Positions 52,601-62,155 are shown, counted from the first letter of the stretch. The stretch: 64,000 nucleotides of DNA from Parapristionchus giblindavisi (GCA_943737045.1 CALSFV010000087.1:124001-188000), one strand, 5' to 3'. A program made the numbers and translations. Notes: a model not told the origin generated them from the sequence alone.

Positions 52601-55090
52601 ATCATCCACATAATCATCACAATCTTCATTCTATGCTCAATCACACACAACATCAACTCGATGCACTCATACTACAGCAACAAGTACATCAACAACAACA
52701 ACATCAGTTGCAACAACTTCAACAACAACAATTGCAGCAACAGCTCCAACAAGGAGGAGTTCCATCGGCCACGAATGCCTATAGTCTACCTGGATCTGAA
52801 TGGGGTATACTCATTTACGCTATTTCGATAAGACTATTCTTGGATTAATAGTATTTCTTTGTTTTAAATGTTTTGTATAATATGTCCCACGCAAGGGAAC
52901 AAAGCTTGTGAATAGAAATATTGCCTAAATATAACATGGTTGTTTCAGGTCAACAACAATCATCATCGTCATCTACTGGTTCGACACAGCGTCTATTTGC
53001 ACGTGGTTCCAATTCATCTTCGACCATACGTCAGCCAGTTGTTGCAGCCTCCCGTCAAATGGATATCTTCAGTAGTGTAAGTAGTAAGAACATTTTGTAT
53101 CACATAGATACAATAAATTACCTCCCCTTTTACCGTTCCTTTTAGTGTTAAAGTACGTACGCTTTCGAAAAATGTTGATCCTGGAGTTATTCGTCGTTAC
53201 ATTTGCCTTACGCGCATACGCCCTCACGTAAACGCGCGTTACATTTCGCTGCGTATACATCAACGTAAATTTCGGAGCGTATAGCGTCTCAAGTGAAAAT
53301 CCTGATTGTCAATCTGGATACGGTAAGAAAAATTTCGATCAATAATGAATGACTACCGTAACCTTTTACAGCAATTTCATGGACCATGAATGTTTTCGAC
53401 TTGGGACCTAACACATTCCAAAATTTACGCCGACGCATATGTAGCGAAATGTAACACGTTTACGTGACGGCGTAAGCGCGTAAGGCAAATGTAACGAAAC
53501 ATTAGTTTTCAGGGGAAATCACCAACATATAGAAGTCACTATGAAAAGCGCTAACAATTAAACAAGTGACTTTCTGGTTTTCATGCATACCCATAGGCCT
53601 GAGAGTCAATGCATTCAATTGATATCTCATATTGTGTATGTCCATGGATTGATTAATTTTATGATACAGGTAGCAGCTCGTCTACTCAATCATCAGAGTG
53701 GTTCATCTTCCTCAATCACTACTCAATCTGGAGGATCAGTTCCTTCATCGACACTCCCCTCCACAGCTGCCTCTGCCCCCACCAATTCGAATGCCTACTA
53801 CATGAGCCCTTCATACACTGATTCGGCGGCTGTTCTCGGCCCTATGAAGGCAGGATACGGTAATGGCACCGCGACAGGCTATCAGGTAATGTCTTTTTAG
53901 TTGGCGTTATTGCTCTGATTTTGTAAACCTTAAATTGTACTTATAATTCACCACTTGAAATTTATTTTAGGCAAACTATGAGTGAAACGTAAGTAGACCT
54001 TGAAGTGGTGTATATACTGTTATTCAGATCGTCAAATGTTCTTTCACTTTTCGATTACTTAAAGTAAACTTTACGTGAGTGACAAATTTCAAGTACACTT
54101 TAAGTTTTGAAAACCAGAGTAGGATTTATAAAATAGGCGTAATTGTAAATTTCCCACGGAAAACGATAATATGGGTGAAGAAAAATATATATTGCACAAT
54201 GGGTTCATCACCTTGTTCACTTACTCCAATAAAATGTATCATATTAATGACTGTATTAAATGTAATATTGTTCTTGCAGCAACCACATGCGTATCATGCT
54301 GCGACCAGTCGCATGCAGCAGGCACCGACTTCATCAATGCCTCCACGTTCGGGACCATCGTCGTTTGCTCCACCCCCTCCCGGTTTCGGCAATATCCGTC
54401 CGTCAACGGAGGTAGTTAATGAAGTTCATAATATGAATAGATCTGAATTTTCTTTGTTATATTTTGGTATTCGGAGTTAAAGTGAAATGCAAGGAAAAGA
54501 TAACAACAATTCAATGCCACATATTTTTTGCCCACACTTTTCGTGTTTCGGATGTTTGACTTTAATGCTCGCAAATCAAATATGCTTCAATCAACATCGA
54601 ACATAAAACTATTACGTATAGTTCTTAATTATTGATTTCTGTTCATTTCAGGTGAATACAGCCATTCCTCCTCCATCAATGGGTCATCGTTCCACCTTCT
54701 TCAACAGTCAGATGCCCCCACCGAATGTGACCAGTGGAGTACCATCGTCCGGTCAACCATCCAATGGATACGCATATGGAACCAAGTATGTTGACGATTC
54801 ATTTAACTACTGTTAATCACCTGTACATTTAATATTTCTATGTTTGTATGTAGAAAAGAAAGTAAATGGTTAATTCATTTGTTATCAAACAAGTGATATC
54901 AAGCATAGTAGAAATGTGCAGCACTGAATAACATTAAAAGTCATTAATTTGATTGATCTTTGGTCTTTGCAGTGCTCGTGATAACGTGAGCTGGAACATG
55001 CCCAAGCCATCGTCGATGAATGGTTCCGTGAACGGACGTGGAGGTGCCTCCAGTGGTAGTATGTACGGATACAATGGAGGATGGCAGTAA
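18832..55090 (+). CDS. mask-1: MASK orthologue: multiple ankyrin repeats, single KH domain
   Basis: 58 coding exons chained by splice consensus total 8025 bases (2674 residues), close to the 2500-2600 of human ANKHD1 and ANKRD17. Order: N-terminal region (1-245), ankyrin block 1 (about 266-705, 13 repeats), nematode-divergent linker (714-1236), ankyrin block 2 (1237-1589, 10 repeats), basic and acidic segment (1590-1681), Ser/Thr-rich spacer, KH domain (about 1946-2020) with VIGRGGANINAI, and a Pro/Ser/Gln/His-rich tail. The second block is nearly collinear with vertebrate proteins (DTALTIAADKGH, NRKVTPLM, AFRKGH, QFPSD, RYIATVTD, AKDRQAA). In flies MASK is a cofactor of Yorkie in Hippo signalling; in animals generally it is a cytoplasmic/nuclear scaffold with RNA-binding potential. 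No frameshift or stop was seen. Exon coordinates are listed in the segment entries. Confidence 0.93.
22378..22480. repeat. GA-rich simple sequence in a mask intron
   Basis: Several runs of GA dinucleotides and purine-rich sequence (for example around 22395-22413 and 22455-22475). The minus-strand 97-codon frame over it is Leu/Ser/Pro low-complexity translation of the repeat, not a gene. Confidence 0.6.
24941..25101. mobile_element. Small hAT-like MITE (CATAGGTCGAA family)
   Basis: A 161-base element in the intron 24438-25501. Inverted ends CATAGGTCGAA and TTCGACCTATG; the body is a repeated GGTCAGGTTTTTCGATTTTT unit. It is flanked by CTTAAATG (24933-24940) and CTTAGATG (25102-25109), an 8-base duplication with one mismatch. 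Confidence 0.75.
26948..30418 (+). other. mask-1: mask exons 21-28: linker between ankyrin blocks
   Basis: Exons 26948-27091, 28025-28645, 28762-28864, 28922-28993, 29155-29396, 29522-29620, 30069-30265 and 30328-30418. Pro/Thr/Ser-rich stretches surround a large exon with IPFFDFVDAHRKAGLC, TNGECCMPTAF and LPPEMQEALLSQLQMQS, then an Ala/Glu/Lys helix (EKEKAEAEAEALEMI). Vertebrate MASK has a Gln/Glu-rich coiled coil at this place; this version looks different in sequence. The exon 28 acceptor is TTTTGAG, chosen because only it restores frame. The intron 27092-28024 has a short TTC run near 27288-27310 and nothing else. Confidence 0.82.
31010..31203. mobile_element. Small hAT-like MITE (CATAGGTGGGC family)
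   Basis: 194 bases in the intron 30886-31428. Ends CATAGGTGGGC and GCCCACCTATG are inverted repeats. Exact 8-base duplication ACTCAGTG at 31002-31009 and 31204-31211. The body contains CTTGCCTTCCCTTGCGGGG and TTGCGCACAGCC. A second copy split by other DNA lies at 36872-38648. Confidence 0.85.
31555..31720. mobile_element. CATAGGTCGAA-family MITE, left end decayed
   Basis: It starts about 25 bases after exon 30. The body matches the 24941-25101 element (GGTCAGGTTTTTCGATTTTT units) and the right end TTCGACCTATG is intact, but the left end reads GGTAGAATAGC. No duplication is visible. The exon's open frame runs into it, which could mislead gene finders. Confidence 0.65.
32205..32323. mobile_element. 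CATAGGTCGAA-family MITE, short copy
   Basis: 119 bases with both ends (CATAGGTCGAA and TTTTCGACCTATG) but a deleted middle. Flanks do not show a convincing duplication, so it may be an older insertion. It lies in the same intron (31533-32448) as the previous copy. Confidence 0.65.
33743..34611. repeat. Inverted and direct repeats within mask intron 35
   Basis: About 100 bases at 33750-33850 (TCACTCAATTCACCC through TTTATTTTGTACGATTA) reappear reverse-complemented at about 34505-34605. A separate direct repeat, AGGAGTGTGGGGATATC followed by a TAGATATATCATATATCAT block, occurs near 34420-34480 and 34630-34690. The pattern looks like a foldback element or local inversion-duplication inside the 1.3 kb intron 33710-35018. 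No termini were identified. Confidence 0.5.
36388..36591. mobile_element. CATAGGTCGAA-family MITE, reverse orientation
   Basis: 204 bases in the intron 36311-36689, oriented opposite to the copies at 24.9 and 48.8 kb. Ends CATAGATCGAAAAG and ATTCGACCTATG. GTAAG occurs on both flanks, a partial duplication at most. Confidence 0.65.
36872..38648. mobile_element. CATAGGTGGGC-family MITE copy split by inserted DNA
   Basis: The left half begins CATAGGTAGGTGCG and runs to about 36965 (CCTTGCCTTCCCTTGCGG module present). The right half, about 38535-38648, has GTTTGCGCACAGCC and GCGTGCCCAC. CTGAG borders both sides. Between them lie about 190 bases of unidentified sequence, a mariner element and about 70 more bases. 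It occupies most of the mask intron 36804-38780. Confidence 0.6.
37161..38459 (-). mobile_element. mariner-type transposon with decayed transposase
   Basis: 1299 bases. Ends CAGGGTGTTCACGAATTACG and its near-complement ending GAACACCCTG, flanked by TA at 37159-37160 and 38460-38461. The minus strand encodes broken mariner transposase pieces: 38106-37861 has VKERIRRNSHMSMIKM then LVTVFFDE (helix-turn-helix linker to the first catalytic Asp region); 37595-37344 has QKWCKDTMQAFDS, LNYSMWTVLEAKAC and NVIVEQWNKLDV (C-terminal block). These resemble the maT branch of mariner. Frame changes separate the pieces, so it is inactive. Confidence 0.82.
40623..41894 (+). mobile_element. mariner-type transposon with decayed transposase
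   Basis: 1272 bases in the mask intron 40468-41962. Inverted ends TTAGGGTGTTCGGAAAGTC and its complement, with TA at 40621-40622 and 41895-41896. On +, 41145-41501 has CEDDKWVSYDNSDIMIKW (mariner DEKWVxYDN motif) and LELLPEGQTVNIDVFCEQL (ELLPxGQTI block). Upstream helix-turn-helix pieces are fragmentary. The TIR differs from that of the 37161-38459 element, so it is a separate mariner lineage. It ends only 68 bases before mask exon 46. Confidence 0.82.
44978..46043. mobile_element. hAT-type MITE, CAGGGCTGGGA family
   Basis: 1066 bases with ends CAGGGCTGGGATTTTTTGTT and AAATTATTTTTTGTCCCAGCCCTG and T-rich GTTTGG repeats next to each end. Exact 8-base duplication ATACAGAC at 44970-44977 and 46044-46051. 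No transposase is seen; the middle 600 bases (45180-45900) are unlike the ends and might be a second insertion. Confidence 0.85.
46315..46450. repeat. Tc1-like terminal fragment
   Basis: The segment TATCGATAAAAAGTGG through CGGTTGACTGCGAAGAAAG and ATATTGGCTAGCA resembles the outer arm of the 1115-2677 foldback element and the core of the 59.0-60.4 kb foldback. Only one end is present. Confidence 0.5.
46590..46660. repeat. TC dinucleotide microsatellite
   Basis: About 35 uninterrupted TC units inside the 6.7 kb mask intron, followed by a further 200 bases of pyrimidine-rich sequence. Confidence 0.95.
48844..49047. mobile_element. CATAGGTCGAA-family MITE with intact duplication
   Basis: 204 bases, ends CATAGGTCGAATAAC and TTTTCGATCTATG, with an exact 8-base duplication TGTACTTG at 48836-48843 and 49048-49055. 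It is the best evidence that this family transposes like hAT elements. Confidence 0.85.
50386..51201. mobile_element. PIF/Harbinger-like non-autonomous element
   Basis: 816 bases with inverted ends of about 110 bases (CAAGGGAACCTTTCGG and its complement at the right). TTA sits at both borders (50383-50385 and 51202-51204), a 3-base TWA-type duplication as in PIF/Harbinger elements. There is no transposase. The centre carries a tRNA-like sequence on the minus strand and three TTACGGTAG-like motifs. It sits in the mask intron 50086-51256. Confidence 0.7.
50904..50978 (-). repeat. tRNA-like sequence (pseudo-tRNA or SINE head)
   Basis: On the minus strand, TAGTGTAGTGG is a perfect A box and GGGGTTCGATCCCC is a perfect T-arm with B box, at near-tRNA spacing. 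The anticodon stem does not pair and the acceptor strands (GGGCGTG against TTGCAGC) do not match, so a working tRNA is unlikely. Its place inside an inverted-repeat element suggests capture or a SINE origin. Confidence 0.5.
53195..53496. mobile_element. Inverted-repeat element in mask intron 54
   Basis: Arms of about 60-70 bases: CGTTACATTTGCCTTACGCG at the left and its near-complement ending at 53496. GTAACATTTCG-like and ACGTAAACG blocks repeat within each arm. No target duplication was found. It lies in the intron 53077-53669. Confidence 0.6.
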
Positions 55091-57178
55091 AGGATGACTA
55101 GAGTCTAGTCAGGTCTAGACACCAAACTACAATATAGACTTCAAAACACAGTCTCTCGAACTCTACGTGATCTGCTTCACTTTTGCTTCTGTTCTTCTAC
55201 TATAGTTATTTGTTTTTTATCACGATTGCTCCATCTCTTTATCCTCATCCCCGTCCTTATTCTCATTTTATATCTTTATAACATGACCACGAAGTCGAAC
55301 CCCAATAAGACCAATTTCGTGAACCTATGCATACCATATCATACTGTATACTGTATCATATGAGTGTATAGTACGATTGTATTTGATCCTCTTGACCATT
55401 GATCCTTCATCACTTGCTCATCTTGCTTATTCTTCCATTAATTTGATCTAATAAGTCATTATTGAGAATCATATTCATCATGTCCACTCTCTCGAATAGC
55501 CATCTACCCTTCTTTGCTTATTTTTCTTTTTCTGATTCCTTTCTTTAAAATCATTATTATCATACCCGGATACTCTGATACACACCTAGTGCTTCTCTTT
55601 CTCTCCGACTCTATATTGCATGTTTGTATTCCATTTATCTATCGACCCTTTTTTTCGACCACAAAAACGGTCCCACCACTCGTTCTTCGTAGGCTACAGT
55701 AATCCATCGGACCTCTTATCATGATCCTCTTCGTCTTGTTTGTTTGGTGTTAGCCCTCCATGCTTCTCTTTCCCATACAGTATCTATCACATTCATCATT
55801 ATTATCGAAGTTTTGTCTCTACTGCAATCGTGTATTCACTCCCAACTATATACATGAGAGAAGTGTTATCCCCCCGTATACTATTATTCCGGTAGCTTAT
55901 TAGCTCCATCGCCCACTTTAGTTTCATTCTCATTTGAGCAACACACAAACGGTCGAAGAAGATGAGCGCACTTAATCTAGCCCACTTGTACGTCTCATCT
56001 TAAGCCCACTTTGTCCGTTTACTGCTGCAATTAGATTATGATGACTAAACTGTAGTTGTTGTGTGTTGCCCCACCCCTTTTCATCTTGACATCATTCAAT
56101 GGGAGTATTTAGTCTTTTGGTCTCTTCCTTCAATTGTTATACACGTCCACAATAAGTACATCCACAATTATTCATTATACAGTCTCTCAATATGCATTCA
56201 TCCGAGGTTACTGTCCCATCCATTTAAGCTCCGTCCACTTTAATCCTCTCATTTAAATCTCCCTATCTCTCGCCAAACGTGTCTTGCATAGTTTCGTACA
56301 CCGTCCACTCTAAGACAATCCATCTCGTCATTTTTCGTTTCTTTCTTTATTTCTTTCTTTCCTTCATTATTATTTTCTTCTCATTCTAAATCGGCGTAAA
56401 TCGAATGTTGATCCCATCTTATTGTTTATATGTTCTATCTATCTATCCAATATATTCATTACACATACTATCTATCTATCCTTGTTCTTACGAGATTTAA
56501 TTGTGTGTGCTTGTATTTGTTGGGTTGAAGTAGTCACCCTATTAATCTGATTATTCCATTTTGATTTATTTCATTTTGTCTTCACCCCCAACCCCATAGT
56601 AGTCCTCTATACAGAAGTGTACTTGACTTGTTCAGTGATAGTACTTTTGTTAGTCCATAAACTTTGTCATGTCCTCATTTATCTCTATATCTTTATCCAT
56701 TCGATATCTCTATTTCTGTCCATCCCTCTGTTGTGCCTCATCATCTATCCCTGATCCCTAGACTCCACTTGGACCGCCGTTTTTTTATCATTTTAATATA
56801 TTTCATCTTATTCCTAATATTATTCCTTTGTTTGCCTCTTTCCACATACAGCAAAATATATATAAATCTATCGATCTATCTAAATTTGCCTTATTCTCCC
56901 ATACGCCTCCCCTCCTCCTTTCGGTATTCCCTGGCATTGTGACACGGTGTTTATTCTCTCTATTGTGTTCTATTCATCCTCATCCTTACACTGATCGCTG
57001 AGCATATATAGTACGGTGGAAATGATATTGTGTGTACCAAGCCCAGAGATAAATCATATTTACCCCTGTTTATCGATTTGTACGGACTACAGTAGACACA
57101 TCGTTACAAGACGACAATCACTACCTTGCATAAAGTAGAAGAAATAGTTAATTAATAATCGATAACTTATTGAAGATC
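55091..57178. other. mask 3' flank and intergenic region
   Basis: Strongly pyrimidine-rich on + (repeated TCTATCTATC near 56435-56480), which produces several low-complexity open frames but no recognisable gene. It probably contains a long mask 3' UTR; I could not place a convincing AATAAA. The 2.1 kb gap to NFU1 is too long for a typical nematode operon. Confidence 0.5.
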
Positions 57179-60100
57179 ATGTTTGGTGTGCACTATCGAT
57201 TGCCGTCGATGTTGCGGCAGACACTAACACAATCAGGTTATTGATTGATCTTAAGGGGTTACTGTAGATGATGAACTGAATTTATTGATGAGTATATATT
57301 GACTATTCTCGGACGAAAAGCTTCAGTATAGGGGATGTGATTCCTACATTACGGTGTTCTTTTATTATTGATTACGATATTGTAACGATTACAGTTCGAC
57401 GTATGTTCATCCAGGTGCAAGATACACCGAATCCTCTCACGCTCAAGGTATACGGTAGTCTTATCGATTATTAATGATTTTACTCTGTTTTTGTTTGATA
57501 TGTATGAATTTCATTCCATTTATGTTCATACAAATGTAGAGATATATTTCCCTCCATTACTTTCAGTTCCTCCCCGGAAAGACTCTTATCCCATCTTCTC
57601 AAACCTTTGAGTACACCACTCCCGGAGCTGCGAAGCAGAGTCCACTTGCACTGTTTGTATTTTTTAAAGATAAAGCATCCTGTCATATCTGAAAATGTTT
57701 TTGGTTCAAACGTATTAATAATTGTATTTACACGATTCACACAATGGTCCGTATGTTCCAACGAACCGTTGTCTTGTGAATGTACATTTTTGAACAGTTT
57801 CCATTTGCAGTCAACTCTTCCGTATTGATGGTGTGAAAAAGGTCTTCTTTGGAGAGGATTTTGTCACCATTACAAAGGTTTACATTTATTATTGCTACTT
57901 AATTATAAAAAGAGCTTCATTTTGAAGCCATATTTGTTTTTACCCGATCGGTTCACATCAGGGCTGGGATTTCCGTTTTTCCGATTTTCCGGATTTTCCG
58001 ACCTTTTTCGGAAAATTTTGATTTTCCGATTTTCCGAAATTTTTTCGGAAAATTCGGAAAAATTCTAGTGAATAAAAGTCATTGAATAAAAACTTCTTTG
58101 CATGAAAATATACATTGAAAACAGTTCTAGCGACCAAAAGTCGAATAAAATATTTTTCTCATGAAAATATACATGAAATATAAAATATACAACATAATAT
58201 AAAAAAACTTAAAATCAGTAATAAATTCTTTTTTTGCATTATGATTGTTTTGTTGGTATGCAATATTGTAGTCGAAAATATTAATCCTGATAGGTCGCAG
58301 CTCTTTCCCAACCAGATTCTCACCAGTTACTCATTCGCAAAATTAACGCCTATCAAAACGGACTCAATTGTTCCAAAGATGCTGTTATATTTTTATATTT
58401 TGAGTTTCAAAATATAATTGTTGCTAAATAAAATAGTTTTAAAAATTTCCAGAACAATAACAACATTAAACAAATATTTTCCGAAAATTTTCCGAATTTT
58501 CCGAAAATAATTTCGGAAATTTCCGATTTTCCGATTTTCCGAAAATATTTTTTCCGAACAGCCCTGGTTCACATGATAGCTTATGATGTCCTCTATAATC
58601 TATTCTTTGGCGGGGTATAGGGAGCTCCATTCTTCAGGTTATCGTTTTGAAATTTTAATTGCATGTGCCTATTTAGTGACAGGAGAGGAATGATTTGAAT
58701 GATTATCTAGCCTTTGTTCATTGTGCACCACGAGGATGCGTCTGATTATTGATATATCGATTGGTTGCAGGACGCTGATGCAGAATGGGCGACGATGCGA
58801 CCGCACGTATTCTCAACCTTGTCCGAGTTCATTACCTCGGGCAAAGATGTTATATCTAGTGGACAAGCTATGGAGGGTCAACCGGAGGACACTGGTGAGT
58901 ATCATATATGTTTGTAGTTGATGCTCTTACTTCTTATTGTATATTAATATGAGGTGAATATGTTGGAGAATAGTCTGGAAGAAGTGCACTATCTACTGCC
59001 TTTGATAAAATAATATCACTTATAAAACACTATCTGAGAGAATTCAACAACTCGGATATTTTTTGGTATCGATGAAAAATAGATTTTTCTGTTTTATGTA
59101 TGATAATTACAGGCTCAATGAGTGAAGTTCACTGGCACTTGGAAATTCCTTCCAATTGAAAATTCGCTTCAGGAGGTGACCACACAACGATTTGGCGCCT
59201 TTTCCTAAAAGGTTTATTTTGAATCCAATCGATGCGGGAGTGGACGCAATCGACTCCTTAGCTAATTCTAAGAAACTATTGTCAAGGGGAGTTTTTCGAT
59301 CAACGGTCAACGAAGGCTGGAATTTTGAATTTTCGAAAAAAATTTCACATTTAATTAATTTTCACTATCTTGCTACAACAACCCTACGTTTTTTTATTTG
59401 CTTAATCGCTTCTAAATATCATAACACAGCTTCAGTTTAAAAATCATAATTTTTTTAAAAATACGATTACGGTGAATAAATCATTTTTATTATGATGTCG
59501 TGAATTATGGTGTGGAACCTACAGTATCCCGAATCGATCAATTTAGAAATCTGGTAGTTTTAAACATATTTTACCGCTGTTCCTGACATGACTAAGGTAT
59601 ACGACTACTCCTCGTCTTCGGAGTGCACCTGCACGGCACAGTGCTGGCAAATATTCTACAATATTTTGGTTTTTCAACAATAACTTTCTTCGCAGTCAAC
59701 CGATTCTCTTTATTTTTTAGTATGTTTGCATAGATGATAATATGGTATAATGATCCAATTTTTATCGATATTGGATCACAAACAACGAAATAGTGATCAA
59801 TTTACGAAAATTGTCAATTTTCAACGACATCAGCACCTGGGCACGGGTGCACTCCGAAGACGAGGAGTAGTCGTATACCTTAGTCACGTCAGGAACAGCG
59901 GTATAATATGTTTAAAACTACCAGATTTCTAAATTGATCGATTCGGGATACTGTAGGTGCCACACCATAATTCACGACTTCATTATAAAAATGATTTATT
60001 CACCGTAATCGTATTTTTAAAAAATTATGATTTTTAAACTGAAGCTGTGTTATGATATTTAGAAGCGATTAAGCAAATAAAAAAACGTAGGGTTGTTGTA

Positions 60101-62155
60101 GCAAAATAGTGAAAATTAATTAAATGTGAAATTTTTTTCGAAAATTCAAAATTCCAGCATTCGTTGACCGTTGATCGAAAAACTCCCCTTGACAATAGTT
60201 TCTTAGAATTAGCTAAGGAGTCGATTGCGTCCACTCCCGCATCGATGGGATTCAAAATAAACCTTTTAGGAAAAGGCGCCAAATCGTTGTGTGGTCACCT
60301 CCTGAAGCGAATTTTCAATTGGAAGGAATTTCCAAGTGCCAGTGAACTTCACTCATTGAGCCTGTAATTATCATACATAAAACAGAAAAATCCATTTTTC
60401 GTCGATACCGCACATATGTCGATTTTCTAAGATAGCGTGTTTTATGTATCACTCGGGGTAGACCGAATATCCGAGTAGGTTTCCCGTTGTATGTTCAATA
60501 GGGCGAGAAATATGCCGAACAATAAGTAGTCTTTCGAAATTGTGTAACCACATACGAGATTGCGGGGGCCTGATTTTAAATTTTTTTATGAATTTTGCAG
60601 ATTTCAAGTTCTGCAACTTGATATAAATACAAATTTTGATGTAAAAAATGAATGCGAAAAAAAGATTTTATTTGCATCGATTGATAATTGTGATGAATAC
60701 TCGTTCGGCATGATATAATACAAGCAGATTTTAAATAGTCAAAGATCAGAATTCTTGTTATTGACGGGTCAATCCAGAAGGGGCGGGGCCTACCTCAGTA
60801 GGAGCAGCTCCTGAAGCTCCATTCCTGTTTGATCCCCACCAAGCGGCGTATCCAGGATATCCCCAGGCTGAATATCCAAGTCTAGGGTACCCATAGTAAG
60901 CTCCGTAGGGAGCAACATATGCTGATGAGTAGGCGGGAACCTGAATTGTGATATTGATTGATTATCGAAATATTGAAAATGTTATAAGTCAAATTATTCA
61001 CCGTTAGATATTGTGCAGATGAGAGATTGGCAATAATAGCAATGATTGCGAAGATAAGGATACTGAATATATTACTGATTAATGGAAATATGAAGATTGA
61101 ACTTACATCTTAGGGTTCATTGTGGAAGTAGATGATTTAGCTGAATCCGATGTCTACCATCACCCTTTACATTGCTTATATACCGTCCAGTACTTTATTT
61201 GCCGTTCATGCTAGTGTTTGACATGTTACCACATACTTAACGTATGTTCTCTGGGTTGGGTTTTTTGGTTTGTTTGTGTGTGTCAGTGAATTGGTGTAGG
61301 TAGAGGAGAGTGATAGAAGTCATAGACATATGTGTGTGATTGATCTGAGCCTGAGGCAAGCTTTGCCTGTAACCTATTTTGTGAGCGAATATTCAAGGTG
61401 TGTTACTATTTTGATTAGTCATTGAGTGTTCTACGTGTTCTTTAACACTGATCCTATTACCAGAGTAATGATTCTAGAAATACCTGCGAAATCTAATTAA
61501 AACGGTATCAAAAAGTTGTAATAATATCATTCATTGAGAACTGAAAATGTGTGTGGACATCAAAAATATGAAATTCCATCTCATCCAGGTGAATAATAAT
61601 TGATATAATTTGAGTGATCCATCCGGATGATTCGGAAACAGTCGCAATGATAAAGGAGTTACTTGATTCACGTATTCGACCTATGGTCCAAGAGGACGGT
61701 GGTGATATTTCCTTCCGTGGTTTTGACGAGGAAACTGGAGTGGTCAAACTGAAGCTCAAGGTAAATCTGATACTATTGCAAAGCGATTTTGTCCAAACGA
61801 ATATGCAATCACTCCATTATAAAACGTTATTTTGAAGAAAAAACTTAATTGAATTATCTGTTTATTTTTATAAGATATTAGTTTGTCATCGTGTAGTCTA
61901 TAGTGTATCATTACAGGGTTCATGCACTGGTTGTCCGTCTTCTGGTGTAACTCTTAAGAATGGTATTCAGAACATGCTCCAATTTTACGTGCCGGAAGTG
62001 AAGGATGTCATCGAGGTACGGTATACAATTTAGTTATTTCCTTTATTTTATTCGGTCTGTAATAAATCACATACTTATAGGAGAAGGACGAAGAAGATGA
62101 GATTTTGGAGTTACAGTTGAAGAAGTTTGAACAATCAAAAGGAATCACGGAATAA
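57179..62155 (+). CDS. NFU1: NFU1, mitochondrial iron-sulphur cluster scaffold
   Basis: Exons 57179-57236, 57395-57447, 57567-57652, 57811-57877, 58771-58894, 61615-61760, 61917-62015 and 62081-62155 give 235 residues (human about 254). The start [18 protein letters not shown] is an Arg-containing, acid-free presequence suited to mitochondrial import. Residues about 24-110 form the Nfu N domain: [20 protein letters not shown] and [20 protein letters not shown]. The C-terminal domain has [18 protein letters not shown] and [19 protein letters not shown], with the CxxC pair that holds the [4Fe-4S] cluster delivered to lipoate synthase and complex I/II assembly. The worm orthologue is, as I recall, lpd-8. 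The exon 6 acceptor TTTGAG is chosen because it keeps frame. Intron 5 is 2.7 kb and contains a gene on the other strand. Confidence 0.92.
57959..58566. mobile_element. hAT-type MITE, CAGGGCTG family, in NFU1 intron 4
   Basis: 608 bases, ends CAGGGCTGGGATTTCCG and CCGAACAGCCCTG, sub-terminal TTTTCCGATTTTCCGA repeats. Exact 8-base duplication GTTCACAT at 57951-57958 and 58567-58574. Its first bases match those of the 44978-46043 element, suggesting the same transposase moved both. Confidence 0.87.
59010..60450. mobile_element. Foldback element in NFU1 intron 5, with a Tc1-end core
   Basis: Arms of about 580 bases (clearest at 59065-59635 and 59842-60409, weaker similarity out to about 59010 and 60450) are near-identical reverse complements. 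The paired shadow ORFs 59107-59310 (-) and 60164-60367 (+) differ by one residue. The spacer of about 200 bases begins CAGTGCTGGCAAATATTC and resembles the end of the 1115-2677 foldback. No transposase is present. The close match of the arms suggests recent origin or gene conversion between arms. Confidence 0.72.
60758..61120 (-). CDS. Small secreted Gly/Tyr/Ala-rich peptide, copy A (nested in NFU1)
   Basis: Minus-strand exons 61120-61107, 61062-61002 and 60940-60758 give 85 residues. The start [21 protein letters not shown] is a signal peptide with a likely cut after the last Ala. The mature part has [20 protein letters not shown] and other Tyr/Gly/Pro/Ala-rich sequence, no Cys, and ends APSGLTRQ. 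Such composition is seen in nematode antimicrobial or cuticle-associated peptides (nlp/cnc-like), but I do not recognise the family. TATA-like box at 61184-61174 and AATAAA at 60672-60667 (complement). It lies wholly inside NFU1 intron 5 on the opposite strand. Confidence 0.75.
61174..61184 (-). promoter_or_regulatory. TATA box of secreted-peptide gene copy A
   Basis: GGTATATAAGC on the minus strand, about 60 bases upstream of the ATG. The same box and spacing are present in copy B, and the 60 bases between box and ATG are nearly unchanged. Confidence 0.6.

Larger units (their letters stand above)
49462..55090 (+). other. mask-1: mask exons 49-58: C-terminal low-complexity tail
   Basis: Exons 49462-49760, 49907-50085, 51257-51441, 51954-52269, 52510-52804, 52949-53076, 53670-53885, 54280-54411, 54652-54785 and 54973-55090 (TAA). 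The tail is Ser/Thr/Pro-rich. TKAPGYARP matches the vertebrate DTSKAPGF segment. Exon 53 has His runs (HQHHPHNHHNLH) and a long Gln stretch (QQQVHQQQQHQLQQLQQQQ). The last exon ends SGSMYGYNGGWQ. No named domain follows KH, as in other MASK proteins. The introns 51442-51953 and 53886-54279 hold nothing recognised. Confidence 0.88.
60648..61230. repeat. Left arm of the inverted gene duplication
   Basis: This stretch is the reverse complement of 63218-63802 over the whole secreted-peptide gene, its promoter and its polyadenylation signal. The coding exons have only scattered changes between copies. Similarity fades at GAATGCGAAAAAA (60648) and around the ACATGTCAAACACTA block near 61215-61230. 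Confidence 0.8.

Noticed and set aside
55514..56942. Several frames downstream of mask as a separate gene
   Set aside because: All are low-complexity products of pyrimidine-rich 3' flank without splice or family support.
57179..57236. Treating the NFU1 start as uncertain and beginning at the Met in exon 2 (57402)
   Set aside because: Exon 1 joins in frame and encodes a convincing Arg-containing, acid-free mitochondrial presequence; the internal Met would lose it.
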